NCBI GenBank assembly: GCA_902784045.1
Contig: CACZTE010000100.1
Span: 1 to 5,651 of the forward strand
Length of the DNA: 5,651 nucleotides
Direction of reading: 5' to 3'
Source: an uncultured Eubacterium sp.
GTDB lineage: Bacteria > Bacillota > Clostridia > Eubacteriales > Eubacteriaceae
In this document: in pieces, positions 1 through 5,273 of the stretch
How positions within the stretch are numbered: position 1 is the stretch's first letter
How the letters are laid out: each line of letters begins with the position of its first letter
Program-made: the position numbers and the translations under genes
The notes under the pieces: model-generated
Database searches by the model: none
What the model was told of the DNA's origin: nothing
Seen by the model: only the letters and a program-made list of their open reading frames with translations

Positions 1-556
1 CGCCGGTCATGGAGGTGATGAGGGTCGCGGCGCCGACAAAAACGATGGTGCTTTTGGCGTCTTTGAGGTTGTCGTTGATGTAGGAAATGATGCCTTTGGG
101 CTTGCCGGCGCGCTTAAACTGGGCCGTGGGCGCGAAGCAGAGATATTGGCCGGAATAGCCGCTTTCAAATTCGTCCGTGGTGATGGTCATCTGTCCTCGT
201 CCCGGGTCGTTGATGAGCACTTTGTCCCCGATTTTCCCGCAGACGACGGTGTAGTGGGCGTTTCGCAAGCAGACGACGCAGGGATAGGTAGACCCTTCAA
301 AAAACGACCGGGCGTCGCCGGAACAGCTTTTGACGTCAAGGTTCATATCGCGGCTGACATCGATGAGGGTGGACATTTTCGTGCCGTCTCTGGACACGCC
401 GACAATGTCGCGCATTTGCGAGATGGGGATCCAGCGGCCGTAATAGGCGAGAATCATGCACAGGGAAGCCGCGCCGCTTTCCATGGCTTCCATCTGCATG
501 ACGACGGGAACCACGGCGACGCCTTTTTGTATCGGTTTTTTACTGAACATTGTCAT
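1..556 (-). CDS. NHLM/NHLP-type peptide-export ABC transporter, N-terminal C39-like peptidase domain (3' end cut off by window)
   Basis: Only the first 185 codons are in the window; the permease and ATPase parts would lie beyond position 1. Family knowledge: these transporters sit in the inner membrane, cleave the leader peptide of a bacteriocin-like precursor through a cytosolic C39 cysteine protease domain, and export the core. Seen here: the C39 core at about residues 16-145, with the oxyanion Gln (Q21), the active-site block MESGAASL (25-32), the His in NAHYTVV (H101) and the Asp in LINDPG (D117). The catalytic position of the usual E-C-G-A-A motif is Ser27 (AGC at 476-478), so classical cysteine proteolysis should be lost. 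A transmembrane stretch begins near residue 170. The ATG at 556 is chosen because AAAGGA (565-570) lies 8 nt upstream; a second in-frame ATG at 550 is less well placed. It starts 4 nt after the HlyD-like gene, so the two are co-transcribed. Family call is confident; the cleavage defect is inferred. Confidence 0.88.
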   Translation of the reverse strand, partial: MTMFSKKPIQKGVAVVPVVMQMEAMESGAASLCMILAYYGRWIPISQMRDIVGVSRDGTKMSTLIDVSRDMNLDVKSCSGDARSFFEGSTYPCVVCLRNAHYTVVCGKIGDKVLINDPGRGQMTITTDEFESGYSGQYLCFAPTAQFKRAGKPKGIISYINDNLKDAKSTIVFVGAATLITSMTG

Positions 557-560
557 GGCC

Positions 561-1034
561 TCAGTCCTTTGTCGTTATCAATCCAAGGGGTGTGTTTCTT
601 CCGATGATCACCCGCACTTTATAGGTGCCGTCGGGCAGATCGCAGGGCACCAGGGCCGTTTGATACCAATCGGTCTTTTGACTGAGATAGAGGATTTCCC
701 GGGGCATATCATAGGTATACAGCATTTTCGGAACGACTTCTTTGATCTCGTAGGTTGAGCCGTTGACCTGCACTTGCATGCCGGGTTTGATCTCGTTCAT
801 GTCTTCCTGACGAAAATAACAGGTTAACACACCGTTTTTGCATTCCCCGGCGCCCTGAATCGTCTCCTCGATTTCGGTAATCTGTCCCCACATGAAAATG
901 CCGATGATGACCGTGACCGCCGCGGCCAGAATCAGCCACGCGCTGATACTCGACAGTTTTAAATAGGTGTTGAGTTGATCAAGCTCTGACGTTTTGGCCG
1001 GACTTTTCTTTTTTAAAAATGGTTCCTTATTCAT
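561..1034 (-). CDS. compact HlyD-like membrane fusion protein of the NHLM secretion system
   Basis: This 157-aa protein probably acts as the membrane-anchored adaptor of the adjacent peptide exporter. Seen: a short basic cytosolic N-terminus, an ELDQL stretch (17-21), one transmembrane helix (about 30-50, ending in MWGQ), then a beta-rich extracytoplasmic part containing EDMNEIKPGMQVQV (77-90), which resembles the C-terminal barrel strand of HlyD/NHLM secretion proteins. The LDQL-then-WL-helix-then-WG pattern matches the N-terminus of the NHLM HlyD family. Family members are usually well over twice this length; here the lipoyl and coiled-coil hairpin parts are absent, so the chain runs straight from membrane anchor to barrel. 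Cysteines at 65, 72 and 131 would face outward. The start has AGGAG (1040-1044) 5 nt upstream. The stop at 561-563 lies just before the transporter gene, giving a two-gene (or longer) operon. Alternative: a divergent accessory protein that no longer bridges an envelope. Confidence 0.78.
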   Translation of the reverse strand: MNKEPFLKKKSPAKTSELDQLNTYLKLSSISAWLILAAAVTVIIGIFMWGQITEIEETIQGAGECKNGVLTCYFRQEDMNEIKPGMQVQVNGSTYEIKEVVPKMLYTYDMPREILYLSQKTDWYQTALVPCDLPDGTYKVRVIIGRNTPLGLITTKD

Positions 1035-1179
1035 GGTTTCTCCTCTGCTTAACTGATGGATGGCGGTTATTCGCGCCGCGCTGCGTAAGCGCTGTAAAAA
1101 GACGCTCTCTCAAAGTCTGCTCGGGCGAAAGGCGCCTTTAACGGTGAAAGACAAATTGAGATAGAACGCTCCTTCATAT

Positions 1180-1207
1180 ATTATACGATTTTAGGCCGTT
1201 TATTCAA
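1180..1207 (-). promoter_or_regulatory. sigma-A promoter of the peptide-export operon
   Basis: On the minus strand a perfect -10 TATAAT (1180-1185) is preceded, with a 16-nt spacer, by TTGAAT (1202-1207), 4/6 to the -35 consensus. Transcription would start near 1173, leaving a leader of about 140 nt before the HlyD-like gene. Inferred from consensus matching only. Confidence 0.68.
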
Positions 1208-1364
1208 GTGGAAACAGCGCTCGTCGGGACGCCGGATTCCCGGGAAATAATCGTGTCAAAAGCGTGTTGCTTATCGCGCGCGTCGTTTCACAGGAAATGG
1301 CGCGAGACGGTTTGATCGCGAAATAGGGAAAAAGCCGGCGGTTTGTTCTAAATCAAGTCCGTTC

Positions 1365-1393
1365 TTGCAAAGGTGATTTAAAAGCATTATAAT
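1365..1393 (+). promoter_or_regulatory. sigma-A promoter of the diguanylate cyclase gene
   Basis: TTGCAA (1365-1370), 17-nt spacer, perfect TATAAT (1388-1393). Predicted start near 1400 gives a leader of about 44 nt. Followed by a Shine-Dalgarno AAGGA (1432-1436) 7 nt before the ATG. Confidence 0.78.
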
Positions 1394-1443
1394 ATAAACA
1401 TCAATGAAGAAACGTCTTTTGACAATTGAGGAAGGACTAATTT

Positions 1444-2616
1444 ATGCGAAACAAAAACGACATGGCGGAACCCGATGATCTACAATTATCCGCCATCGAC
1501 GCCTACCTGAACCGTGTCTACCGGATTATCGTCATCATCATTCCGCTGGTATGCGTCTGCATGAGCTTAATCATCACCGGGTTGCACGCCGTCGGCTGGT
1601 ATGATGAGGTCGACGGCCGCGCGATGTGGATCTTTGATAGCTGGACCTTGCTGTTTTTGATTGTCGGGATCTGGTTTTTCGCCACGGGATTCGATCAAAA
1701 AGGCATTCTCAAAAAAGAAAAACTGAAAAACGCCAAAATCGCAATGCTCGTCTTTCTGCTCATCCAATGGAACGCCATATCCTATATCTGCCCGTTTTCG
1801 AATTTTTGGGCGTATAGCGCGCTGTTCACGGTGATGCTCGCCTTTTTCTTTGACGCGCGGTATGTGGCTGTCGCCTCAGTGTGCTTGCTTTTCTCCGAAT
1901 TCGCGTCCTGGATTGTGCTGGGCGGACGTCTGCTTCCGGCTCACGACGCCTATTTCGGCGCCAATATGGTGTTTCGTTTGATGGGCATTGTGCTGACCAT
2001 CGGCGCTGTCAATCTTTTCACCTTTTTCGGTGAGAAATATCTGGTCGAGGAGCTTGAAAAATCTGCCAACTACGACACCCTTACCAGGCTGTTAAACCGC
2101 CGTAGCATGGACAATCATTTGAAGTCCGCGTACCATCAGGCCGAAACGGGAGAGGCGCCTTTTTGCCTGATTATGACGGACCTCGATGATTTTAAAAACA
2201 TCAACGACACCTATGGCCATGACTGTGGGGATGAGGTGTTGAAATTCGTGGCGCATACGCTGATTACCGGCGTCAAAAAAAATGACTACGTCTTTCGGTG
2301 GGGCGGCGAGGAATTCTGCATCATCATCAAAGCCAATGAGCGGGAGGCCGTCGCTGCGGCTGAGCGAATCCGAAAAGACATCGCGAAGGACCCGATCAAC
2401 TACCGCAACGAGGTCCGGGTGTCCATCACCGTCACCATGGGGGTTTCGGCCTATCATGACGGCGTCACCATTCGGGAAATGATGGACGAAGCGGACCTTA
2501 AGCTCTATTGGGGTAAGCGCCACGGCAAAAACAGGGTGGTCAGCAGCTTGCCGAAGGATAGTGAGAATCCCGGGACAAAAAAAGAAGGCGAAAAGCCATC
2601 GGAACCAAACCCTTGA
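1444..2616 (+). CDS. membrane-bound GGDEF-domain diguanylate cyclase
   Basis: A 390-aa protein predicted to condense two GTP into the second messenger cyclic di-GMP at the membrane. Seen: about six transmembrane helices in the first half (roughly 25-47, 62-82, 98-117, 121-137, 140-160, 173-196), a short linker, then a GGDEF domain (about 208-368). Its landmarks are DTLTRLLNRR (211-220), the metal-binding TDLDDFKNINDTYGH (245-259) and the signature RWGGEEF (285-291), the active GGEEF variant. The product-inhibition I-site, normally RxxD five residues before the signature, reads KKND (278-281), so feedback inhibition may be weak. The C-terminal 20 residues are a charged, Pro-rich tail. No known sensor domain is recognised in the membrane part, so the input signal is unknown. 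AAGGA lies 7 nt before the ATG. It has its own promoter and terminator, so it forms a single-gene unit, divergent from the peptide exporter. Confidence 0.93.
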   Translation: MRNKNDMAEPDDLQLSAIDAYLNRVYRIIVIIIPLVCVCMSLIITGLHAVGWYDEVDGRAMWIFDSWTLLFLIVGIWFFATGFDQKGILKKEKLKNAKIAMLVFLLIQWNAISYICPFSNFWAYSALFTVMLAFFFDARYVAVASVCLLFSEFASWIVLGGRLLPAHDAYFGANMVFRLMGIVLTIGAVNLFTFFGEKYLVEELEKSANYDTLTRLLNRRSMDNHLKSAYHQAETGEAPFCLIMTDLDDFKNINDTYGHDCGDEVLKFVAHTLITGVKKNDYVFRWGGEEFCIIIKANEREAVAAAERIRKDIAKDPINYRNEVRVSITVTMGVSAYHDGVTIREMMDEADLKLYWGKRHGKNRVVSSLPKDSENPGTKKEGEKPSEPNP

Positions 2617-2699
2617 CACGAGCTCGCAAACTCCATGTCATGACGGGGCCATCAATTTGAATGCGCGAGAGGCCTCAACAAACATACGAAGCAAAAAAC

Positions 2700-2727
2700 A
2701 TCCGGGAAAAGCCCCGGATTTATTTTT
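2700..2727 (+). terminator. intrinsic terminator after the diguanylate cyclase gene
   Basis: A 7-bp perfect stem (ATCCGGG at 2700-2706 with CCCGGAT at 2713-2719) and a 6-nt loop are followed by TTTATTTTT (2719-2727). It lies 83 nt after the stop codon. An A-rich run just upstream could make it partly bidirectional. Confidence 0.85.
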
Positions 2728-2737
2728 CAAAAAATAG

Positions 2738-2758
2738 ATGTAATTATTGACATTACAT
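2738..2758. promoter_or_regulatory. operator 1, probable Rrf2 binding site
   Basis: Perfect 7-bp inverted repeat ATGTAAT-N7-ATTACAT. It overlaps the -35 box of the Rrf2 operon promoter, the classic position for repression by steric block. A second copy lies at 2830-2848. Assigning it to the downstream Rrf2 protein is inference from position and repetition. Confidence 0.72.
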
Positions 2759-2775
2759 TTTTGACGTGTTATAGT
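2747..2775 (+). promoter_or_regulatory. sigma-A promoter of the Rrf2-macrodomain-SirTM operon
   Basis: A perfect -35 TTGACA (2747-2752), 17-nt spacer and TATAGT (2770-2775, 5/6 to consensus). Predicted start near 2782, giving a leader of about 109 nt. The promoter looks strong, so active repression through the overlapping operator makes sense. Confidence 0.82.
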
Positions 2776-2789
2776 TAATATAGCATTAA

Positions 2790-2845
2790 AAACCCAAGAA
2801 TTGCGTGAATTACTTTAAGCAAAACAAAGTGTAATTATTGGGTTT
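2790..2845 (+). other. possible leader hairpin in the Rrf2 mRNA
   Basis: Near the predicted 5' end of the transcript, AAACCCAA (2790-2797) is exactly complementary to TTGGGTTT (2838-2845). Nested inside, AATTAC (2808-2813) pairs with GTAATT (2831-2836). Together they make a two-part stem with a 10-nt versus 1-nt internal loop and a 17-nt apical loop. The right arm coincides with operator 2, so the pairing could be a by-product of the DNA site. Confidence 0.35.
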
Positions 2846-2848
2846 ACA
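2830..2848. promoter_or_regulatory. operator 2, probable second Rrf2 binding site
   Basis: TGTAAT-N7-TTTACA matches the core of operator 1 (2739-2757) at 16 of 19 positions, including the shared spacer start TATTG. The copies are 91 bp apart, about 8.7 helical turns, with this one inside the transcribed leader. This spacing would allow a roadblock or a DNA loop between two bound dimers; neither is proven. Confidence 0.65.
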
Positions 2849-2890
2849 GTCAGAATACGGAAAAACAGCAAAGATTCGGAGGTCAAAACC

Positions 2891-3328
2891 ATGCAAATTT
2901 CAAGTCGGTTTACCATCGCGCTGCACATCTTCACTTGCGTGCAGGCTTATCAGGAAAATTATAAAATCACCAGTGATTTTCTTGCCGTCAGCATTAACAC
3001 CAATCCCGTCATCATTCGAAAAATCTTAGGTCAGCTCAAAAAAGCGGATCTCATCACCGTCGCGCGGGGGACCGGCGGCATTACCGTCAACAGACCCTTT
3101 GACGAAATCACCTTTTACGATGTCTATCAAGCCATCGAACCGGTGGAAAACGGACAATTGTTTCACTTCCACGAAACGCCCAATCCCGATTGTTCGGTGG
3201 GCCGCAATATTCACGCGCTGCTCGATGACAAACTGGAAGCCATTCAAGACGCCATGGAAGATGAAATGCGAAAGTACACCATGGCCGATCTCGAAACGGA
3301 ATTAGAGGAAATCCTCATTAATGAGTAA
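2891..3328 (+). CDS. Rrf2-family transcriptional regulator (YwnA-like)
   Basis: A 145-aa DNA-binding protein, the usual Rrf2 length. Seen: the MQISSRFTIALHI start typical of the family, a winged helix-turn-helix at about 25-70 with recognition-helix region TNPVIIRKILGQLKKADLI (37-55), the wing around RGTGGITVNRP (59-69), the DVYQAIE helix (77-83), and a C-terminal dimerisation helix (about 106-140). It lacks the three-cysteine cluster of IscR/NsrR iron-sulfur members. Only Cys16 and Cys101 are present, the latter in NPDCSVGRNI, the position conserved in YwnA-type proteins and used for thiol redox sensing in relatives such as HypR. GGAGG (2878-2882) sits 8 nt before the ATG. It heads the operon and its last 8 nt overlap the macrodomain gene, so it most likely autoregulates the whole operon through the two upstream inverted repeats. 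The inducer is unknown; oxidative or electrophile stress is a reasonable inference. Confidence 0.9.
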   Translation: MQISSRFTIALHIFTCVQAYQENYKITSDFLAVSINTNPVIIRKILGQLKKADLITVARGTGGITVNRPFDEITFYDVYQAIEPVENGQLFHFHETPNPDCSVGRNIHALLDDKLEAIQDAMEDEMRKYTMADLETELEEILINE

Positions 3329-4127
3329 CACAATGACGCAGGCAGAGCGCCTCGACGCGCTGGTCCGCGCCTTTAAGGCCGATTCCGGCCGTTATCGGGA
3401 TTTAGAGACACCCGAGGATTGTGAAGGCAAACGAAGGGTTTTACGGTCATTGATGAACATCCGGATGCCGGGTAAGATGGATGATGCCGTTCTCGACTTG
3501 CAGGATGATTATCTCAAAGCCCGCGCTAAGGAAAAAGGCATCGTTACATTAGCGGATATACCTGTCATCAGAGACGGGGTTTCCATCTGGCAGGGCGATA
3601 TCACAAGGCTTGAAGCGGACGCCATCGTCAACGCCGCCAACTCGCGGATGCTCGGTTGCTTTGTGCCGATGCATACTTGCATTGATAACTGCATTCATAC
3701 CTTCGCCGGCGTGCAGCTTCGCGTGGAATGCGACAGACAGATGAACCGGCTTAAAAGCAAATATGGAAGTGATTACGAGCAGCCGACGGCGGTGCCGATG
3801 CTCACCGACGCCTATAACCTTCCGGCCAAAAAAGTCATTCACGTCGTCGGTCCCATTGTCGAGAAAGGTCTAACGCCGGCGCTGGAAAACGACCTCGCGG
3901 CCTGCTACACAAATACCCTTGATCTCTGCGCGGCAAACGGCCTGACAAGCGTGGCCTTTTGCTGCATTTCAACGGGCGTCTTTCATTTCCCCGGCATGCG
4001 CGCTGCCGAGATTGCCGTGGCCGCGGTGGACGCGTGGATGGCAGATCATCCCGGCGTGATGGACCGGGTGATTTTCAATGTGTTTAAAGACGAGGACAAA
4101 ACCTATTATGAAGCATACATACAGTGA
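3321..4127 (+). CDS. zinc-type macrodomain ADP-ribosyl hydrolase (SirTM-linked class)
   Basis: A 268-aa cytosolic protein expected to remove mono-ADP-ribose from proteins, reversing the adjacent SirTM. Seen: a helical N-terminal region (about 1-75), then the macrodomain (about 80-268) with QGDIT (91-95), AIVNAAN (101-107), the class-specific segment GCFVPMHTCIDNCIH (112-126), KKVIHVVGP (170-178) and the phosphate loop CISTGVFHFP (215-224). In zinc-dependent macrodomains the catalytic loop binds zinc through Cys/His in this GCFxPxHxC segment; Cys113, His118 and Cys120 are all present, so the enzyme looks intact. The length agrees with family members (about 260-270 aa). Its ATG sits within ATGAGTAA, sharing 8 nt with the Rrf2 stop, which suggests translational coupling; a weak AGGAA lies 10 nt upstream. 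A second in-frame ATG at 3333 is possible. Its 3' end overlaps the SirTM start by 20 nt. Confidence 0.9.
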   Translation: MSNTMTQAERLDALVRAFKADSGRYRDLETPEDCEGKRRVLRSLMNIRMPGKMDDAVLDLQDDYLKARAKEKGIVTLADIPVIRDGVSIWQGDITRLEADAIVNAANSRMLGCFVPMHTCIDNCIHTFAGVQLRVECDRQMNRLKSKYGSDYEQPTAVPMLTDAYNLPAKKVIHVVGPIVEKGLTPALENDLAACYTNTLDLCAANGLTSVAFCCISTGVFHFPGMRAAEIAVAAVDAWMADHPGVMDRVIFNVFKDEDKTYYEAYIQ

Positions 4128-5100
4128 GCCACCCAACGGCTATTTAGAGAGCATCCAAAAAGGCATGGACAGCCTGAAATATTTTCGCGGGTCCATGTCA
4201 GCGGGAAACGGCGGTAAAGCGGAAAACATTGAAAAACTTAGGATAGTCATCGCCGAAGCCGAAGCCATTGTCATCGGCGCGGGAGCGGGGCTTTCTACCT
4301 CCGCGGGCTTTTCTTACAGCGGTGAGCGCTTTAGGCGCTATTTCTTTGATTTCGCGGAGCGCTTCGGTATCACCGATATGTATTCCGGCGGGTTCTATCC
4401 CTTTCCCGACGTCGGCACGCGTTGGGCATGGTGGGCGAGACATATCTATTTCAATCGCTATGTGAACGCGCCGAAGTCTGTCTATAACGCGCTGCTCGCC
4501 CTTGTGAAGGAAGCGGATTATTTCGTCATCACCACCAACGTGGATCATCAGTTTCAACGGGCGGGATTTGACAAAAAAAGGCTTTTCTACACCCAGGGGG
4601 ATTACGGCTTGTTTCAAAGCGTCAATCCCGCTGTGAAAAAGACCTATGACAATGAAAAATGGGTGACGCGCGCCATGATGGCTCAAGGATTTGTCCAGAA
4701 CGAAAACGGTGAGTTTGCCGTGCCGGAGGACAGAGCTCTCGCTATGACGCTTCCGGCGGATTTGATTCCCAAATGTCCCGATGACGGCTCCGATGTCACA
4801 ATGAATCTGCGCGCCGATGATTCCTTTGTGGAGGATGAGGGCTGGCACCGTGCGTCGGCGGCCTATTCCGATTTTCTCCGTGGGCGCGACAATCGTTATG
4901 TGCTTTATCTGGAACTCGGCGTTGGGGCGAATACGCCGGTGATTATCAAATATCCCTTTTGGCAGATGACATTGGAAAACGAAAACGCCGTATATGCCTG
5001 CGTCAATGTCGGGAATGCCTATTGCCCGGAAGAAATCCAAGATCGCAGCATCTGCGTCGACGATGATATCGGTGACGTTCTCGCCATGCTGCAATCGTGA
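4108..5100 (+). CDS. SirTM-class (class M) sirtuin, protein ADP-ribosyltransferase
   Basis: A 330-aa Sir2-fold enzyme expected to transfer ADP-ribose from NAD+ to a protein rather than deacetylate it. Seen: a variable N-terminus (1-40), the NAD-binding GAGAGLSTSAGF (57-68), TTNVDHQF (142-149), YTQGDYG (161-167), where the usual catalytic His of deacetylases is Gln163 as known for SirTM, and LELGVGANTP (268-277). Known relatives ADP-ribosylate lipoylated GcvH-L, reversed by the macrodomain. Oddity: the zinc ribbon is largely gone. The first Cys pair is replaced by Ser171 and Ala175 and the second keeps only Cys223, with Asp226 at the fourth site, while flanking sequence (KTYDNE, FVEDEGWHRA) is well preserved. 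The start at 4108 is preferred over the ATG at 4078: it gives a modest 20-nt overlap with the macrodomain gene and has GAGGA 11 nt upstream. No clear terminator follows. Confidence 0.9.
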   Translation: MKHTYSEPPNGYLESIQKGMDSLKYFRGSMSAGNGGKAENIEKLRIVIAEAEAIVIGAGAGLSTSAGFSYSGERFRRYFFDFAERFGITDMYSGGFYPFPDVGTRWAWWARHIYFNRYVNAPKSVYNALLALVKEADYFVITTNVDHQFQRAGFDKKRLFYTQGDYGLFQSVNPAVKKTYDNEKWVTRAMMAQGFVQNENGEFAVPEDRALAMTLPADLIPKCPDDGSDVTMNLRADDSFVEDEGWHRASAAYSDFLRGRDNRYVLYLELGVGANTPVIIKYPFWQMTLENENAVYACVNVGNAYCPEEIQDRSICVDDDIGDVLAMLQS

Positions 5101-5161
5101 CGGTGCGGACATCCGGGCGCGCCGGGCGTTCTTCGCGATTGGCATAGAAAATACTGTTCCG

Positions 5162-5170
5162 TGATATATT
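5162..5170 (+). promoter_or_regulatory. possible extended -10 promoter of the oxidoreductase gene
   Basis: TGA-TATATT fits the extended -10 pattern TGnTATAAT with one mismatch. No well-spaced -35 is present; TTGGCA (5139-5144) is 20 nt away. The predicted start, near 5177, lies just before an inverted-repeat cluster. Confidence 0.42.
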
Positions 5171-5184
5171 ATTTTAATTCCAAA

Positions 5185-5216
5185 AAATCGTAAGATTTAC
5201 GATCGCTAAACGATTT
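5185..5216. promoter_or_regulatory. inverted-repeat cluster, candidate operator
   Basis: A perfect 17-bp dyad ATCGTAA-GAT-TTACGAT (5187-5203) is followed by a third related half-site: AAATCGT (5185-5191) is exactly complementary to ACGATTT (5210-5216). The three half-sites lie just after the predicted transcription start of the oxidoreductase gene, as expected for a repressor site. Half-site spacing differs from the Rrf2 operators (GTAA-N3-TTAC versus GTAA-N9-TTAC), so a different regulator is likely. No U-tract follows, so this is not a terminator. Confidence 0.5.
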
Positions 5217-5273
5217 GTGAAGCGGTCCATCAATAACCGGAAATCAATACATTCATATCAAATGAGGTGCGAA

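Larger units (their letters stand above)
1035..1443. other. divergent intergenic region between exporter operon and diguanylate cyclase gene
   Basis: This 409-nt gap holds two outward-facing promoters (listed separately), with about 155 nt of sequence between their -35 boxes. Other visible structure: a perfect 12-bp palindrome AAAGGCGCCTTT (1128-1139) inside the exporter leader, and a 10-bp palindrome TTCCCGGGAA (1237-1246) between the promoters. No small coding region with a convincing ribosome binding site, no RiPP precursor and no known riboswitch consensus (including c-di-GMP GEMM) was recognised. Confidence 0.6.

Noticed and set aside
146..758. Two overlapping plus-strand open frames over the exporter genes
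   Set aside because: They are shadows of the minus-strand C39 and HlyD-like genes, which have motifs and Shine-Dalgarno sites.
1237..1246. 10-bp palindrome TTCCCGGGAA
   Set aside because: It is short and could occur by chance, with no repeat or promoter overlap to support a role.
1419..1424. Perfect TTGACA just before the diguanylate cyclase gene
   Set aside because: A -10 at the right distance would fall at the start of the coding region and no match is seen; the promoter at 1365-1393 is complete.
1035..1443. Search for a RiPP precursor peptide or c-di-GMP riboswitch
   Set aside because: No start codon with a ribosome site, no nitrile-hydratase-like leader and no GEMM-type consensus were found; the precursor, if any, must lie outside the window.
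2092..2619. Open frame of 175 codons on the minus strand
   Set aside because: It is antisense to the GGDEF domain and has no recognisable motif.
4078..4107. Upstream ATG as the sirtuin start
   Set aside because: It would lengthen the overlap with the macrodomain gene to 50 nt, adds ten residues unlike the family, and has a weaker ribosome site than the ATG at 4108.
5113..5125. GC-rich self-complementary stretch after the sirtuin stop as terminator
   Set aside because: The stem is only about 4 bp and no U-tract follows, so an intrinsic terminator is not supported.
4198..5145. Long open frame (315 codons) on the minus strand
   Set aside because: It runs antisense to the SirTM gene, whose protein carries clear family motifs. 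The antisense translation shows no recognisable domain and is rich in Arg/His/Ile as expected of a shadow frame.
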